Source: Rhodospirillales bacterium 47_12_T64 (lineage in GTDB: Bacteria > Pseudomonadota > Alphaproteobacteria > Kiloniellales > Kiloniellaceae). From it: a stretch of DNA of 16,608 bases. Each line of letters starts with the position of its first letter. Within the stretch, counting starts at the first letter, position 1. The translations under genes were made by a program, and so were the position numbers. The stretch spans positions 1 to 16,608 of the forward strand of contig MABB01000121.1 of NCBI GenBank assembly GCA_002162915.1. Reading direction: 5' to 3'. Positions 7,601 through 16,608 of the stretch are shown here, piece by piece. The notes under the pieces were generated by a model. The model saw only the letters and a list, made by a program, of their open reading frames with translations, ran no database searches and was not told the origin of the DNA.

Positions 7601-8827
7601 CGCCTCGAAATTGAACACTTGGCAAAAGACCGTGACGATGAACGTGGGATTCTAGAGCGTAGTTTCTACGATCGTCTGAAAGAATTTACTTCTGGTAATG
7701 TCGTCGTAAGCGGCCCTAAAGGTATGCCAACTGGCGTTAAGATTGACGAAGCACTTCTTGCTGATTTCACACCGGGTCAGTGGCGCCAAATTGCTGTTGA
7801 AGACGATGTTGCTCAGACTGAAATCGAAGCGCTTACCAAGCAGTTTGAAGAGTCAATCGACGAACTGACAAAGCGTTTTGATGACAAGGTGCAGAAACTT
7901 CAGCGTGGTGATGAACTGCTTCCTGGTGTCATGAAGATGGTTAAAGTCTTCGTTGCTGTTAAGCGTAAGCTGCAGCCTGGTGATAAAATGGCGGGCCGTC
8001 ACGGAAACAAAGGTGTTATCTCTCGCATTATGCCTGTGGAAGATATGCCTTACACTGAAGACGGTACTCCTGTTGATATCGTATTGAACCCGCTTGGTGT
8101 TCCTTCACGTATGAACGTTGGTCAGATCCTTGAAACTCACTTGGGTTGGGCATGTCGTGGTCTTGGTCACCAGATTGGTGACATGGCTGTTGATGCTCGT
8201 CGTACAGGTGAGTACGGTGACCTGAAATCTAAGTTGCTCGATGTTTATGGTGAAAAAGACTATAACGACGGCATCGTAGATATGGATACGGAAGAGTTGG
8301 ACGAACTCAGTTACAATCTACGTAACGGAGTTCCGATTGCGACGCCTGTATTTGACGGTGCCAAGGAAAAAGACGTTGTCGATATGCTTGTTAAGGCAGG
8401 TTTGGACAGTTCTGGTCAGGTTCGTCTTATCGATGGCCGTACTGGTGAACAGTTCGACCGTAATGTAACCGTTGGTTATATTTACATGCTGAAACTTCAT
8501 CACCTTGTCGATGATAAGATCCATGCTCGTTCTATCGGACCTTACTCCCTTGTTACGCAGCAGCCTTTGGGTGGTAAAGCTCAGTTTGGTGGACAGCGTT
8601 TCGGTGAGATGGAGGTCTGGGCACTTGAAGCTTATGGTGCCGCGTATACCTTGCAGGAAATGCTAACTGTTAAATCTGATGATGTGTCCGGGCGTACTAA
8701 AGTTTATGAAGCGATTGTCAAAGGTGACGAGAACTTTGAAGCAGGTATTCCTGAGTCCTTTAACGTTTTGGTCAAGGAACTTCGTTCTCTTGGACTTAAT
8801 GTGGAATTGACACAAAGTGATGCTTGA
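4658..8827 (+). CDS. rpoB: DNA-directed RNA polymerase subunit beta
   Basis: The beta subunit forms one pincer of RNA polymerase and part of its active site. I start it at ATG 4658 ([18 protein letters not shown]), with GAGGA at 4643-4647, giving 1389 residues against 1342 in E. coli. The rifampicin region [25 protein letters not shown] is near residues 538-562 (given in two parts: [13 protein letters not shown], then [12 protein letters not shown]). Residues matching E. coli Q513, D516, H526 and S531 are Q546, D549, H559 and S564, all wild type. [12 protein letters not shown] carries K1110 and K1118, matching catalytic-centre lysines 1065 and 1073. The variable insert has two related units, [12 protein letters not shown] (288-299) and [12 protein letters not shown] (336-347), as in other beta subunits. 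The C-terminus has [20 protein letters not shown]. It ends in TGA. Confidence 0.98.
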   Translation: MARSFTGRKRIRKDFGRITEVSTMPNLIEVQKASYDQFLQVGVPAAERKTTGLQEVFESIFSIKDFAEKSELQFLRYELEQPKFDVAECQQRGITYAAPLKVTLRLVVWDVDEDTGARSIRDIKEQDVYMGDLPMMTRYGTFVVNGTERVIVSQMHRSPGVFFDHDRGKTHSSGKFLFAARVIPYRGSWLDLEFDAKDLVYVRIDRRRKLPATTLLLALDNAETALRRAELSEANEVLDPQEAQGMSPEDLLNFFYDTVTYKKSGNGWMRPFDADAMKGIKLTNDLVDAKTGDVAVEAGTKLTPRSIRKLVDNGLTDIFVPSDDLFGAFIANDHINASTGEIICEAGEEITEELLEAFASTGLSEIDVLGIDNVKVGPYIRNTLAADKNATREDALLDIYRVMRPGEPPTLEAAEKMFHSLFFDSERYDLSSVGRVKMNARLEFETDDQMRILRREDILAIVKILCELKDGKGDIDDIDHLGNRRVRSVGELMENQFRVGLLRMERAIKERMSSVEIDTVMPHDLINAKPVAAAIREFFGSSQLSQFMDQTNPLSEITHKRRVSALGPGGLTRERAGFEVRDVHPTHYGRICPIETPEGPNIGLINSLATFARVNPYGFIESPYRKIVDGVVTDNVVYLSAIEEGRYTIAEANAALNDDNTFVEELISCRKNGDYFVTRSSEINLIDVSPKQLVSVAAALIPFLENDDANRALMGSNMQRQAVPLLKAEAPFVGTGMEPRVAQDSGVSISARRGGVVVQVDATRIVVRVRDDMSTGEGAVDIYNLSKFQRSNQGTCINQRPLVKVGDRVGRGDIMADGPSTDLGELALGRNVLVAFMPWNGYNYEDSILISERIVRDDVFTSIHIEAYDVMARDTKLGQEEITRDIPNVGEDALRNLDEAGMVYIGAEVLPGDILVGKVTPKGESPMTPEEKLLRAIFGEKASDVRDTSLRVPPGGIGTVVDVRVFSRRGVEKDERELAIERLEIEHLAKDRDDERGILERSFYDRLKEFTSGNVVVSGPKGMPTGVKIDEALLADFTPGQWRQIAVEDDVAQTEIEALTKQFEESIDELTKRFDDKVQKLQRGDELLPGVMKMVKVFVAVKRKLQPGDKMAGRHGNKGVISRIMPVEDMPYTEDGTPVDIVLNPLGVPSRMNVGQILETHLGWACRGLGHQIGDMAVDARRTGEYGDLKSKLLDVYGEKDYNDGIVDMDTEELDELSYNLRNGVPIATPVFDGAKEKDVVDMLVKAGLDSSGQVRLIDGRTGEQFDRNVTVGYIYMLKLHHLVDDKIHARSIGPYSLVTQQPLGGKAQFGGQRFGEMEVWALEAYGAAYTLQEMLTVKSDDVSGRTKVYEAIVKGDENFEAGIPESFNVLVKELRSLGLNVELTQSDA

Positions 8828-8830
8828 TAT

Positions 8831-8853
8831 CCGGGGCCGAAAGGCCCCGGTTT
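8831..8853 (+). terminator. GC-rich GAAA-loop hairpin between rpoB and rpoC
   Basis: CCGGGGCC (8831-8838) pairs perfectly with GGCCCCGG (8843-8850) around a GAAA tetraloop, followed by only three T residues. The stem is strong but the T-run is short, so it may be a partial terminator, a pause site, or an mRNA-stabilising structure that trims rpoC output or protects the rpoB 3' end. The two subunits are needed in equal amounts, so full termination here is unlikely. Confidence 0.5.
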
Positions 8854-8898
8854 CAAACGTTAAAGGTTTAGAGAATAAAATTTTGTCGGGAGACACCG

Positions 8899-11800
8899 AT
8901 GTCCAATGAGTTGATGAATCTTTTCGGCCAGACTAGTGGGCCTGCGACATTTGACCAGATCAGGATCGCAATCGCGAGTCCTGAACGGATCAGATCATGG
9001 TCATTTGGCGAAATCAAAAAGCCAGAAACCATCAACTACCGTACTTTCAAACCAGAGCGCGACGGCCTTTTCTGTGCGCGTATTTTCGGTCCTATTAAGG
9101 ATTACGAATGTCTGTGCGGTAAATATAAGCGTATGAAGTATCGCGGCATCATTTGTGAAAAATGTGGTGTCGAAGTTACTCTTTCCAAAGTACGTCGCGA
9201 ACGTATGGGACATATTGAACTGGCTAGCCCGGTTGCTCATATCTGGTTCCTGAAATCGCTTCCTAGCCGTATTGGCCTTTTGGTTGATATGCCGCTTAAG
9301 GATTTGGAACGTATTCTCTATTTTGAGAATTTCGTAGTTGTTGAGCCTGGACTTACTCCTATGAAGCAGCATCAGTTGCTATCAGAAGAAGAGTTCATGG
9401 ATGCACAAGACGAATACGGGGACGATGCTTTCACCGCCAAAATTGGTGCTGAAGCAATTAAGGATATCTTAGCAGGTCTTGATCTTGAAGAAGAAAAAGT
9501 CACCATTCGTCAGGAACTTCGGGATACCAATTCTGAAGCAAAACGTAAGAAATTTGTTAAACGTCTTAAAATTGTTGAAGCATTCTTGGAATCAGGTTCT
9601 CGTCCAGAGTGGATGATTCTGGATGTTGTTCCTGTAATCCCACCTGAACTTCGTCCTTTGGTTCCTTTGGACGGTGGTCGTTTCGCGACATCAGATTTGA
9701 ATGATCTTTATCGCCGCGTCATCAACCGTAACAACCGTCTTAAGCGCCTGATCGAGTTGCGTGCTCCGGATATTATCGTACGTAACGAAAAGCGTATGCT
9801 TCAGGAATCTGTTGATGCGTTGTTCGATAATGGTCGTCGTGGTCGTGTGATTACTGGTGCGAACAAGCGTCCACTGAAATCTCTTTCAGATATGCTGAAG
9901 GGTAAACAGGGTCGTTTCCGTCAGAATCTTCTCGGTAAACGTGTCGATTACTCTGGTCGTTCCGTTATCGTTGTTGGTCCGGAATTGAAACTGCATCAAT
10001 GTGGTATTCCGAAGAAGATGGCGCTTGAGCTTTTCAAACCGTTTATCTATTCAAAACTAGAACTTTATGGAATGGCAACGACCATTAAAGCTGCAAAGCG
10101 TATGGTCGAAAAAACCCGTCCGGAAGTTTGGGATATTCTCGAGGAAGTTATTCGTGAGCACCCGGTTATGCTTAACCGTGCTCCGACTCTTCACCGTTTG
10201 GGTATCCAAGCATTCGAGCCTACATTGATTGAAGGTAAAGCTATCCAGCTACACCCTCTGGTGTGTACTGCCTTTAACGCTGACTTTGATGGCGATCAAA
10301 TGGCGGTACACGTACCGCTTTCTCTCGAAGCACAGTTGGAAGCACGTGTGTTGATGATGTCAACAAACAACATTCTGTCACCTGCGAACGGTAAACCGAT
10401 TATCGTTCCATCTCAGGATATTGTTCTTGGTATCTATTACCTTTCTATGTTGATGGAAGGTGAGCCTGGTGAAGGTATGGCGTTTGGCGATATGGCAGAA
10501 ATTGACCATGCGCTAAATAACAAAGTGATTTCTTTGCATACCAAAATTACAGCTCGATATCATACTGTTGATGCCGAAGGTAATCCGATCACGACGTTGG
10601 AAGAAACAACACCTGGACGTATGAAGCTTGCCGAGTTGTATCCTCGTCATCCAAAACTTCCGTTCACAATGCTCAATCGGTTACTTCCGAAGCGTGAAGT
10701 TTCTGAAATCATTGACATGGTTTACCGTCACTGTGGTCAAAAAGAGACTGTGATCTTCTGTGATAAAATCATGAAGCTCGGTTTCTCCCACGCGTGTATG
10801 GCTGGAATTTCGTTTGGTAAAGACGATATGTGTATTCCAGAGGCAAAAGAACAGCTTATTGAAGAAGCACAAGTTCAGGTCAAAGAATTTGAACAGCAAT
10901 ATCTTGATGGTTTGATTACACGTGGCGAAAAATACAACAAGGTTGTTGATATTTGGGCACAATGTTCTGATCGTGTTGCTGATGAGATGATGAACGTTAT
11001 TGGTGCGGCTAAGGGGCGTGATGTGAACTCTGTTTACATGATGGCTCATTCTGGAGCACGTGGTTCTGCGGCTCAGATTAAACAGCTGGCTGGTATGCGT
11101 GGTTTGATGGCAAAGCCGGATGGTTCTATCATTGAAACACCGATTATCTCGAACTTTAAAGAAGGCCTAACCGTGCTTGAGTACTTCAACTCAACTCACG
11201 GAGCACGTAAAGGTCTTGCTGATACCGCGCTTAAAACGGCTAACTCCGGTTATCTTACACGTCGTCTGGTTGATGTTGCACAGGATGCAATTATTAACGA
11301 AGAAGATTGTGGTACCGATGTCGGAATGCAAATTTCTGCGGTTATTGATGGCGGTGAAGTAATCGCATCACTAAGTGAGCGGTTGCTTGGCCGTACGACC
11401 ATTGAAGATATCACCAGCCCACTCACCAAAGATGTGATTGTTGCTGCGGGCGATATCATTTCAGAAGAACATCTGGATGAGATTGACCGTTCTGGTCTTG
11501 ATACAATTCATGTTCGTTCTCCTCTTCTTTGTAAGTCGAAGAACGGTGTTTGTGCTCAATGTTATGGTCGTGATCTGTCTCGTGGTACGAAAGTTTACTC
11601 TGGTGAAGCGGTTGGTGTTATTGCCGCACAATCAATTGGTGAACCTGGTACACAGCTAACAATGCGTACATTCCACATTGGTGGTGCTGCGCAGGGTGGT
11701 TCAGAGCAGTCATCGATTGAAGCATCGCTGGCTGGTACGGTTCATATCAAAAACCGTAACATCGTCATGAATTCCGATGGCCTTCCTATCATTATGGGAC

Positions 11801-13077
11801 GTAGTCAGGAGCTTATTATTCGTGATGAGAACAACCGGGAACGTGCGCGTCACCGTCTTCAATACGGTACAAAGTTGCTGGTTGATGAGGGTGGGGTTTG
11901 TGAGAGAGGCCAGAAGTTAGCGGAATGGGATCCTTATACGATTCCAATCATTTCTGAAAAAGAAGGGATGGCTAACTTCGTTGATCTTGTTGATGGCGTT
12001 TCTATGCGAGAAGTCACTGATGAAACAACGGGTATTTCCAACCGTGAAGTTGTTGAGTGGAAGCAAGCTTCTAAAGGCTCAGACCTTAAACCGCGTATTA
12101 CGCTCCGTAATGAAGACGGCGAAGTGATCCTTCTCGATAATGATATGGAAGCCCGTTACTTCCTGTCGGTTGGTTCTATTCTTTCTGTTGAGCCGGGTAC
12201 GCCTGTTAAGGCGGGTGACGTCTTGGCACGTATTCCGCGTGAAGGTTCTAAAACGCGGGATATTACAGGTGGTCTACCGCGTGTGGCTGAACTCTTCGAA
12301 GCACGTAAGCCAAAAGATTATGCTGTTATGGCTGACATCGCCGGACGTGTTGAATACGGTAAGGACTATAAAGCAAAGCGCCGTATTATTGTCCGACCCG
12401 AAGATGAAACGATTGAGCCACGCGAATACATGCTGCCTAAAGGCAAGCATCTTGCTGTTCAAGAAGGAGATACCGTAGAAGTTGGTGATCTTCTGATGGA
12501 TGGCAGCTTGGTTCTACATGATATTTTGGATGTATTGGGTGTTGAAGCGCTTGCTGATTACCTGATTAATGAAGTTCAGAGTGTTTACCGTCTGCAAGGC
12601 GTGAAGATCAACGATAAGCATATCGAAGTGATCATCCGTCAAATGTTGCAGAAAATTGAAATTCTCGACGGTGGTGACACAACCTTCCTGGTTGGTGAAA
12701 CTGCTGATCGCGAGGAGTTTGGTGAAGAGAACGAAAAAACAATTAAAGAAGGTGGACGTGTTGCCACTGGTCGTCCGATCCTGCAAGGGATTACGAAAGC
12801 CAGCTTGCAGACAAGATCCTTCATTTCTGCTGCTTCGTTCCAGGAAACTACTCGCGTTCTAACCGAAGCTGCGACCCATGGTAAAATGGATATGCTGGTC
12901 GGTCTGAAAGAGAACGTTATTGTTGGCCGTTTGATACCTGCAGGTACTGGTGCTGTGATGAAGCGAGTTAAGAAGCTTGCCGAAGAACAGGACCAAATTA
13001 TTGCAGCGTCTCGAGAAGCCGCAGCGAGTGAGGCTATCGACTCTAGCCTCCCTGGTGAACAGGCCCCGGCAGAGTAA
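8899..13077 (+). CDS. rpoC: DNA-directed RNA polymerase subunit beta'
   Basis: The beta' subunit forms the clamp and carries the catalytic magnesium site of RNA polymerase. The 1392-residue protein begins [11 protein letters not shown], with GGGAGA before the ATG. The N-terminal zinc ribbon uses C71, C73, C86 and C89. The catalytic motif NADFDGDQM spans 460-468, with the metal-binding aspartates D462, D464 and D466. The second zinc site is C804, C878, C885 and C888. The trigger loop contains [16 protein letters not shown], including M922, R923 and H926. Offsets from E. coli numbering are small and consistent (+2 early, -10 later), so no unusual insert or loss is apparent. It lies 71 bases after rpoB and is followed by a terminator-like hairpin. 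Confidence 0.98.
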   Translation: MSNELMNLFGQTSGPATFDQIRIAIASPERIRSWSFGEIKKPETINYRTFKPERDGLFCARIFGPIKDYECLCGKYKRMKYRGIICEKCGVEVTLSKVRRERMGHIELASPVAHIWFLKSLPSRIGLLVDMPLKDLERILYFENFVVVEPGLTPMKQHQLLSEEEFMDAQDEYGDDAFTAKIGAEAIKDILAGLDLEEEKVTIRQELRDTNSEAKRKKFVKRLKIVEAFLESGSRPEWMILDVVPVIPPELRPLVPLDGGRFATSDLNDLYRRVINRNNRLKRLIELRAPDIIVRNEKRMLQESVDALFDNGRRGRVITGANKRPLKSLSDMLKGKQGRFRQNLLGKRVDYSGRSVIVVGPELKLHQCGIPKKMALELFKPFIYSKLELYGMATTIKAAKRMVEKTRPEVWDILEEVIREHPVMLNRAPTLHRLGIQAFEPTLIEGKAIQLHPLVCTAFNADFDGDQMAVHVPLSLEAQLEARVLMMSTNNILSPANGKPIIVPSQDIVLGIYYLSMLMEGEPGEGMAFGDMAEIDHALNNKVISLHTKITARYHTVDAEGNPITTLEETTPGRMKLAELYPRHPKLPFTMLNRLLPKREVSEIIDMVYRHCGQKETVIFCDKIMKLGFSHACMAGISFGKDDMCIPEAKEQLIEEAQVQVKEFEQQYLDGLITRGEKYNKVVDIWAQCSDRVADEMMNVIGAAKGRDVNSVYMMAHSGARGSAAQIKQLAGMRGLMAKPDGSIIETPIISNFKEGLTVLEYFNSTHGARKGLADTALKTANSGYLTRRLVDVAQDAIINEEDCGTDVGMQISAVIDGGEVIASLSERLLGRTTIEDITSPLTKDVIVAAGDIISEEHLDEIDRSGLDTIHVRSPLLCKSKNGVCAQCYGRDLSRGTKVYSGEAVGVIAAQSIGEPGTQLTMRTFHIGGAAQGGSEQSSIEASLAGTVHIKNRNIVMNSDGLPIIMGRSQELIIRDENNRERARHRLQYGTKLLVDEGGVCERGQKLAEWDPYTIPIISEKEGMANFVDLVDGVSMREVTDETTGISNREVVEWKQASKGSDLKPRITLRNEDGEVILLDNDMEARYFLSVGSILSVEPGTPVKAGDVLARIPREGSKTRDITGGLPRVAELFEARKPKDYAVMADIAGRVEYGKDYKAKRRIIVRPEDETIEPREYMLPKGKHLAVQEGDTVEVGDLLMDGSLVLHDILDVLGVEALADYLINEVQSVYRLQGVKINDKHIEVIIRQMLQKIEILDGGDTTFLVGETADREEFGEENEKTIKEGGRVATGRPILQGITKASLQTRSFISAASFQETTRVLTEAATHGKMDMLVGLKENVIVGRLIPAGTGAVMKRVKKLAEEQDQIIAASREAAASEAIDSSLPGEQAPAE

Positions 13078-13104
13078 AATTTTTACTCTTAAGGGATAGA
13101 ATAT

Positions 13105-13153
13105 AAAATCCAGCTCAGAAGCGCGGTAACCTGTGTTTCTGATGCTGGATTTT
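13105..13153 (+). terminator. Probable terminator of the rpoBC transcript
   Basis: AAAATCCAGC (13105-13114) pairs with GCTGGATTTT (13144-13153), and TCAGAA (13115-13120) pairs with TTCTGA (13137-13142) after one bulged T, leaving a 16-base loop. The 16-pair stem has an A-run on one side and a T-run on the other, so it could act in either direction. It begins 28 bases after the rpoC stop. Confidence 0.65.
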
Positions 13154-13158
13154 CTAAG

Positions 13159-13192
13159 AACCGTCAAAATTTTTCAGGAAGGCTTGACGGTT
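13159..13192 (+). repeat. Inverted repeat overlapping the str promoter -35 box
   Basis: AACCGTCAA (13159-13167) and TTGACGGTT (13184-13192) form a perfect nine-base inverted repeat with a 16-base spacer. The right half contains the -35 element TTGACG of the rpsL promoter. It could be a second hairpin in transcripts that read through from rpoC, or a two-half operator for a dimeric regulator. Nothing in the window decides between these. Confidence 0.5.
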
Positions 13193-13219
13193 GATGAGCG
13201 TAACAATAGTATGCGCCCA
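13184..13219 (+). promoter_or_regulatory. Promoter of the str operon (rpsL-rpsG-fusA-tuf)
   Basis: TTGACG (13184-13189) lies exactly 17 bases before TAGTAT (13207-13212). The next bases, GCGCCCAC, are GC-rich, with transcription expected to start near 13219. The -35 box matches the sigma-70 consensus in five of six positions and the -10 in four. A GCGCC-type discriminator after the -10 is the known mark of stringently controlled ribosomal promoters. This implies growth-rate or ppGpp control of S12, S7, EF-G and EF-Tu. The resulting leader would be about 150 bases. Confidence 0.7.
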
Positions 13220-13254
13220 CTTTCGGGAATTCTGCTCCTGCCGTGAGGTATGAG

Positions 13255-13280
13255 CTAAGGACTCGAAACCTTAGTTTTCT
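13255..13280 (+). terminator. Attenuator-like hairpin in the rpsL leader
   Basis: CTAAGG (13255-13260) pairs with CCTTAG (13269-13274) around eight bases, followed by TTTTCT. It resembles a weak intrinsic terminator about 36 bases into the predicted leader. AGCTA (13253-13257) and TAGCT (13280-13284) could pair instead and would disrupt this stem, so two alternative folds are possible. The rest of the leader up to the rpsL ribosome-binding site shows nothing else convincing. Confidence 0.4.
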
Positions 13281-13369
13281 AGCTGTTACACAGGATGAGA
13301 TGTCCACGGGACGAATTTATCCGATCGCGTGACAATTAGGACTGTAATACTGGCTTTAAGGATTGCCTG

Positions 13370-13741
13370 ATGCCTACAATTAACCAATTGATCCGTAAAC
13401 CGCGTAAAACGCCGTTTCAGCGGACCAAAGTACCGGCTCTAGAAGCATGCCCGCAAAAACGTGGTGTGTGTACTCGTGTTTATACCACGACGCCGAAAAA
13501 ACCTAACTCCGCTCTTCGTAAAGTCGCACGTGTGCGCCTTACTAACGGGTTCGAAGTTACTAGCTATATTCCAGGTGAAGGTCACAACCTTCAAGAACAC
13601 TCTGTCGTGATGATTCGCGGCGGTCGTGTGAAAGATTTGCCTGGCGTTCGTTATCACGTAATTCGTGGTACTCTGGATACCCAGGGTGTCAAAGATCGTC
13701 GCCAACGTCGTTCAAAATACGGCGCGAAGCGTCCGAAGTAA
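13370..13741 (+). CDS. rpsL: 30S ribosomal protein S12
   Basis: S12 sits at the decoding centre, where it helps to control translation accuracy. The 123-residue protein starts [13 protein letters not shown] at ATG 13370, with AAGGA at 13358-13362. It contains the conserved [19 protein letters not shown], with K43, and [12 protein letters not shown], with K88 and D89. Lysines at these two positions are the streptomycin-sensitive form; D89 is the residue that is beta-methylthiolated in E. coli. First gene of the str operon, behind its own promoter. rpsG follows after 15 bases. Confidence 0.98.
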   Translation: MPTINQLIRKPRKTPFQRTKVPALEACPQKRGVCTRVYTTTPKKPNSALRKVARVRLTNGFEVTSYIPGEGHNLQEHSVVMIRGGRVKDLPGVRYHVIRGTLDTQGVKDRRQRRSKYGAKRPK

Positions 13742-14230
<489 letters not shown>

Positions 14231-14248
14231 TTTAAAGAGGTCATCGTT

Positions 14249-16324
14249 ATGTCTCGGACGACCCCGCTTGAGCGGTATCGTAACATCGGTATCATGGCAC
14301 ACATTGATGCTGGTAAAACTACGACTACAGAACGTATCTTGTATTACACGGGTGTTTCTCACAAAATTGGTGAGGTTCACGATGGTAATGCAACTATGGA
14401 CTGGATGGAGCAAGAGCAAGAGCGCGGAATTACGATTACTTCCGCTGCGACAACTTGTTTCTGGAATGATCACCGTATCAACATCATTGATACGCCAGGT
14501 CACGTTGACTTCACGATTGAAGTTGAACGTTCCCTGCGTGTTCTCGATGGTGCGGTAGCTGTATTTGATTCTGTTGCAGGTGTTGAGCCTCAATCAGAGA
14601 CTGTTTGGCGTCAGGCTGATAAATACGCTGTTCCACGTATGTGTTTCGTCAACAAGATGGACCGTACTGGCGCAGATTTTTATCGCTGTGTCGATATGAT
14701 GGTTACGCGGCTTGCCGCAGTTCCTATGGTTCTGCAGCTACCTATCGGTGCTGAAGCAGAATACAAGGGCGTTGTTGATTTGCTCAAAATGAAAGCGATT
14801 GTCTGGAATGACGAGAGCATGGGAGCAAATTATGACGAGGAAGAAATTCCTGCGGATCTTCAGGATAAAGCTGCTGAATATCGTGAGAAAATGATCGAAC
14901 TTGCCGTTGAGCAAGACGAAGAGGTTATGGAAGCGTACCTTGAAGGCACAGAGCCTGATATGGAGACGCTGAAACGTTGTATCCGTAAGGGTGCGATGAA
15001 CCTCGCTTTCGTTCCTGTTCTCAATGGTACGGCTTTCAAAAACAAAGGCGTTCAGCCTTTGCTTGATGCTGTTATCGATTTCATGCCGTCACCTCTCGAT
15101 ATTGAAAGCGTTAAGGGTGTTCACCCTGATACAGACGCAGAGGATATGCGTCTGACATCAGATGATGTCCCTGCATCTGCACTCGCCTTCAAAATCATGA
15201 CCGACCCATTCGTTGGTTCTTTGACATTCGTGCGCGTTTACTCCGGGATTCTTCAAACTGGTACTCAGATCACGAACTCTGTTAAAGGTAAGCGTGAGCG
15301 TATCGGTCGTATGTTGCAAATGCATGCGAACAGCCGTGAAGATGTTAAAGAAGCACGTGCGGGCGACATTGTTGCTATCGCTGGTCTTAAAGATACAACA
15401 ACTGGTGACACTCTCTGTGATAACCTCAAGCCTATTATTCTTGAGCGTATGGAATTCCCAGAGCCAGTGATCGAAGTTGCTGTTGAGCCTAAGACCAAAG
15501 CTGACCAAGAGAAAATGGGTCTTGCTCTTAACCGTTTGGCCCAGGAAGATCCGTCTTTCCGTGTATCTTCTGATAACGAAAGTGGTCAAACGGTCATTAA
15601 GGGCATGGGCGAACTTCACCTTGATATTCTCGTCGACCGTATGCGGCGCGAATTTAAGGTTGAAGCAAACGTTGGTGCGCCTCAGGTTGCTTATCGTGAA
15701 ACGATTACACGCGAATGTGAAATTGATTATACGCATAAGAAACAGTCTGGTGGTTCTGGTCAATTTGCGCGTATTAAAATCAGATTTGAACCGCTACCAG
15801 CTGGTACTGGGTTTGAATTTGAAAGTAAGATTGTTGGTGGTTCTGTTCCTCGTGAATACATCCCTGGTGTTGAAAAGGGCTTTAAACAGTCCAATGATGC
15901 TGGTGTGATCGCAGGATTCCCGATGATCGACTACAAGGCTACACTGCTTGACGGTGCCAGCCATGATGTCGATTCTTCAGTACTTGCTTTTGAAATTGCT
16001 GCTAAAGCAGCTTTCCGTGAAGGTATCCCGAAGGGCGGTTCCGTTCTTCTTGAGCCCGTCATGAAGGTAGAAGTTGTAACACCTGATGAGTATATGGGTG
16101 ATATCATTGGTGATCTGAACAGCCGTCGTGGTCAAGTTCAGGGCATGGATGCACGCGGTAATGCTCAGGTGATCAATGCAATGGTGCCTTTGGCAAATAT
16201 GTTTGGTTACGTTAATAACCTGCGCTCTATGAGCCAGGGTCGTGCACAATATTCAATGGTCTTCGATCACTACGAACAGGTTCCGAAAGCGGTATCTGAC
16301 GAAGTGGTTGCCAAACTGGCTTAA
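14249..16324 (+). CDS. fusA: Elongation factor EF-G
   Basis: EF-G is the GTPase that drives translocation of tRNA and mRNA through the ribosome and, with RRF, helps to recycle ribosomes. The 691-residue protein shows the P-loop AHIDAGKTT (17-25), the switch 1 region [10 protein letters not shown], the G3 motif DTPGHVDF (81-88) and the G4 motif NKMD (135-138). Domain IV includes [12 protein letters not shown], and domain V ends in [20 protein letters not shown]. The ATG at 14249 follows AGAGG (14236-14240) and comes 18 bases after rpsG. It is a single full-length bacterial EF-G, with tuf 37 bases downstream. Confidence 0.98.
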   Translation: MSRTTPLERYRNIGIMAHIDAGKTTTTERILYYTGVSHKIGEVHDGNATMDWMEQEQERGITITSAATTCFWNDHRINIIDTPGHVDFTIEVERSLRVLDGAVAVFDSVAGVEPQSETVWRQADKYAVPRMCFVNKMDRTGADFYRCVDMMVTRLAAVPMVLQLPIGAEAEYKGVVDLLKMKAIVWNDESMGANYDEEEIPADLQDKAAEYREKMIELAVEQDEEVMEAYLEGTEPDMETLKRCIRKGAMNLAFVPVLNGTAFKNKGVQPLLDAVIDFMPSPLDIESVKGVHPDTDAEDMRLTSDDVPASALAFKIMTDPFVGSLTFVRVYSGILQTGTQITNSVKGKRERIGRMLQMHANSREDVKEARAGDIVAIAGLKDTTTGDTLCDNLKPIILERMEFPEPVIEVAVEPKTKADQEKMGLALNRLAQEDPSFRVSSDNESGQTVIKGMGELHLDILVDRMRREFKVEANVGAPQVAYRETITRECEIDYTHKKQSGGSGQFARIKIRFEPLPAGTGFEFESKIVGGSVPREYIPGVEKGFKQSNDAGVIAGFPMIDYKATLLDGASHDVDSSVLAFEIAAKAAFREGIPKGGSVLLEPVMKVEVVTPDEYMGDIIGDLNSRRGQVQGMDARGNAQVINAMVPLANMFGYVNNLRSMSQGRAQYSMVFDHYEQVPKAVSDEVVAKLA

Positions 16325-16361
16325 CGGCCTCTTAAAGAGACTAAAATAGGAGTTATAGCCG

Positions 16362-16608
16362 ATGGCTAAGGAAAAGTTTGAGCGGACGAAACCGCATTGT
16401 AACGTAGGTACTATTGGTCACGTTGACCACGGTAAGACAACACTTACTGCTGCTATCACTAAAGTTCTTGCGGAAGCAAGTGGCGGTACAGCGACAGATT
16501 TCGCTGATATTGATAAAGCCCCAGAAGAACGTGCTCGTGGTATCACGATTTCTACAGCTCACGTTGAGTATGAAACAGAAGCACGTCACTATGCGCACGT
16601 TGATTGCC
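16362..16608 (+). CDS. tuf: Elongation factor EF-Tu, 5' part (3' end outside window)
   Basis: This is the second EF-Tu gene and the last gene of the str operon seen here. It starts at ATG 16362, with TAGGAG at 16347-16352, and runs off the window after 82 full codons. [20 protein letters not shown] leads into the P-loop GHVDHGKT (19-26); switch 1 has RGITIS (59-64). The segment ends HYAHVDC, just before the conserved PGH. Together with the fragment at 1-915 it would make about 396 residues with some ten codons unseen, but they are two separate genes in this orientation. In alphaproteobacteria the S10 operon often follows; that cannot be checked here. Confidence 0.98.
   Translation, partial: MAKEKFERTKPHCNVGTIGHVDHGKTTLTAAITKVLAEASGGTATDFADIDKAPEERARGITISTAHVEYETEARHYAHVDC

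Noticed and set aside
13295..13339. Short upstream reading frames in the rpsL leader (14 codons from 13295; 10 codons from 13300).
   Set aside because: Ribosome-binding sites are poor or too close, the peptides show no regulatory run of codons, and open frames of this size are expected by chance.
15158..15763. Minus-strand open frame of 201 codons opposite fusA.
   Set aside because: It is a shadow of the biased fusA codon use; no ribosome-binding site or known motif was seen.

Overview
This window is a core translation/transcription locus from a bacterium, almost certainly an alphaproteobacterium of moderate to low GC content. The gene order is 3' tuf, tRNA-Trp, secE, nusG, rplK, rplA, rplJ, rplL, rpoB, rpoC, rpsL, rpsG, fusA, 5' tuf, all on the + strand. 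The lineage call rests on this order (tRNA-Trp directly before secE; the str genes directly after rpoC), on RpoB beginning [18 protein letters not shown], on the T-N-P in the rifampicin region, and on RpoB and RpoC lengths of 1389 and 1392 residues. I cannot place it more finely than the class. No minus-strand gene, mobile element, CRISPR array or accessory system is visible.

Layout. Bases 1-915 are the last 304 codons of an EF-Tu gene. They are followed by two hairpins and tRNA-Trp (1011-1086). A 133-base gap with candidate promoter elements leads to secE-nusG (1220-1952), which ends at a clear intrinsic terminator (1974-1997). A short leader with an L1-site-like fold precedes rplK-rplA (2054-3185). 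The 313-base gap before rplJ holds two TTCG-loop hairpins, an L10-leader-type structure (3287-3412) and a hairpin beside the rplJ Shine-Dalgarno. rplJ starts at GTG 3499 and rplL follows. A long hairpin (4468-4517) lies between rplL and rpoB, and a second one sits just before the real rpoB start (ATG 4658). rpoB and rpoC are separated by a GC-rich GAAA-loop hairpin. After rpoC come a terminator-like hairpin and a strong promoter (TTGACG, 17 bases, TAGTAT, GC-rich discriminator). That promoter should drive the str operon rpsL-rpsG-fusA-tuf, whose last gene runs off the window after 82 codons.

The genes work together as the growth-rate core of the cell. They encode RNA polymerase beta and beta', its elongation factor NusG, a translocon subunit, the ribosomal stalk and L1/L11 region, ribosomal proteins S12 and S7, and elongation factors EF-G and EF-Tu. 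The coding regions are ordinary. What deserves a second look is the RNA-level control in the gaps: the L10 leader with a possible second switch acting on the rplJ ribosome-binding site, the L1-like site, the chain of intercistronic hairpins, and the two tuf copies about 16.6 kb apart that bracket the whole cluster. I found no convincing undescribed system.
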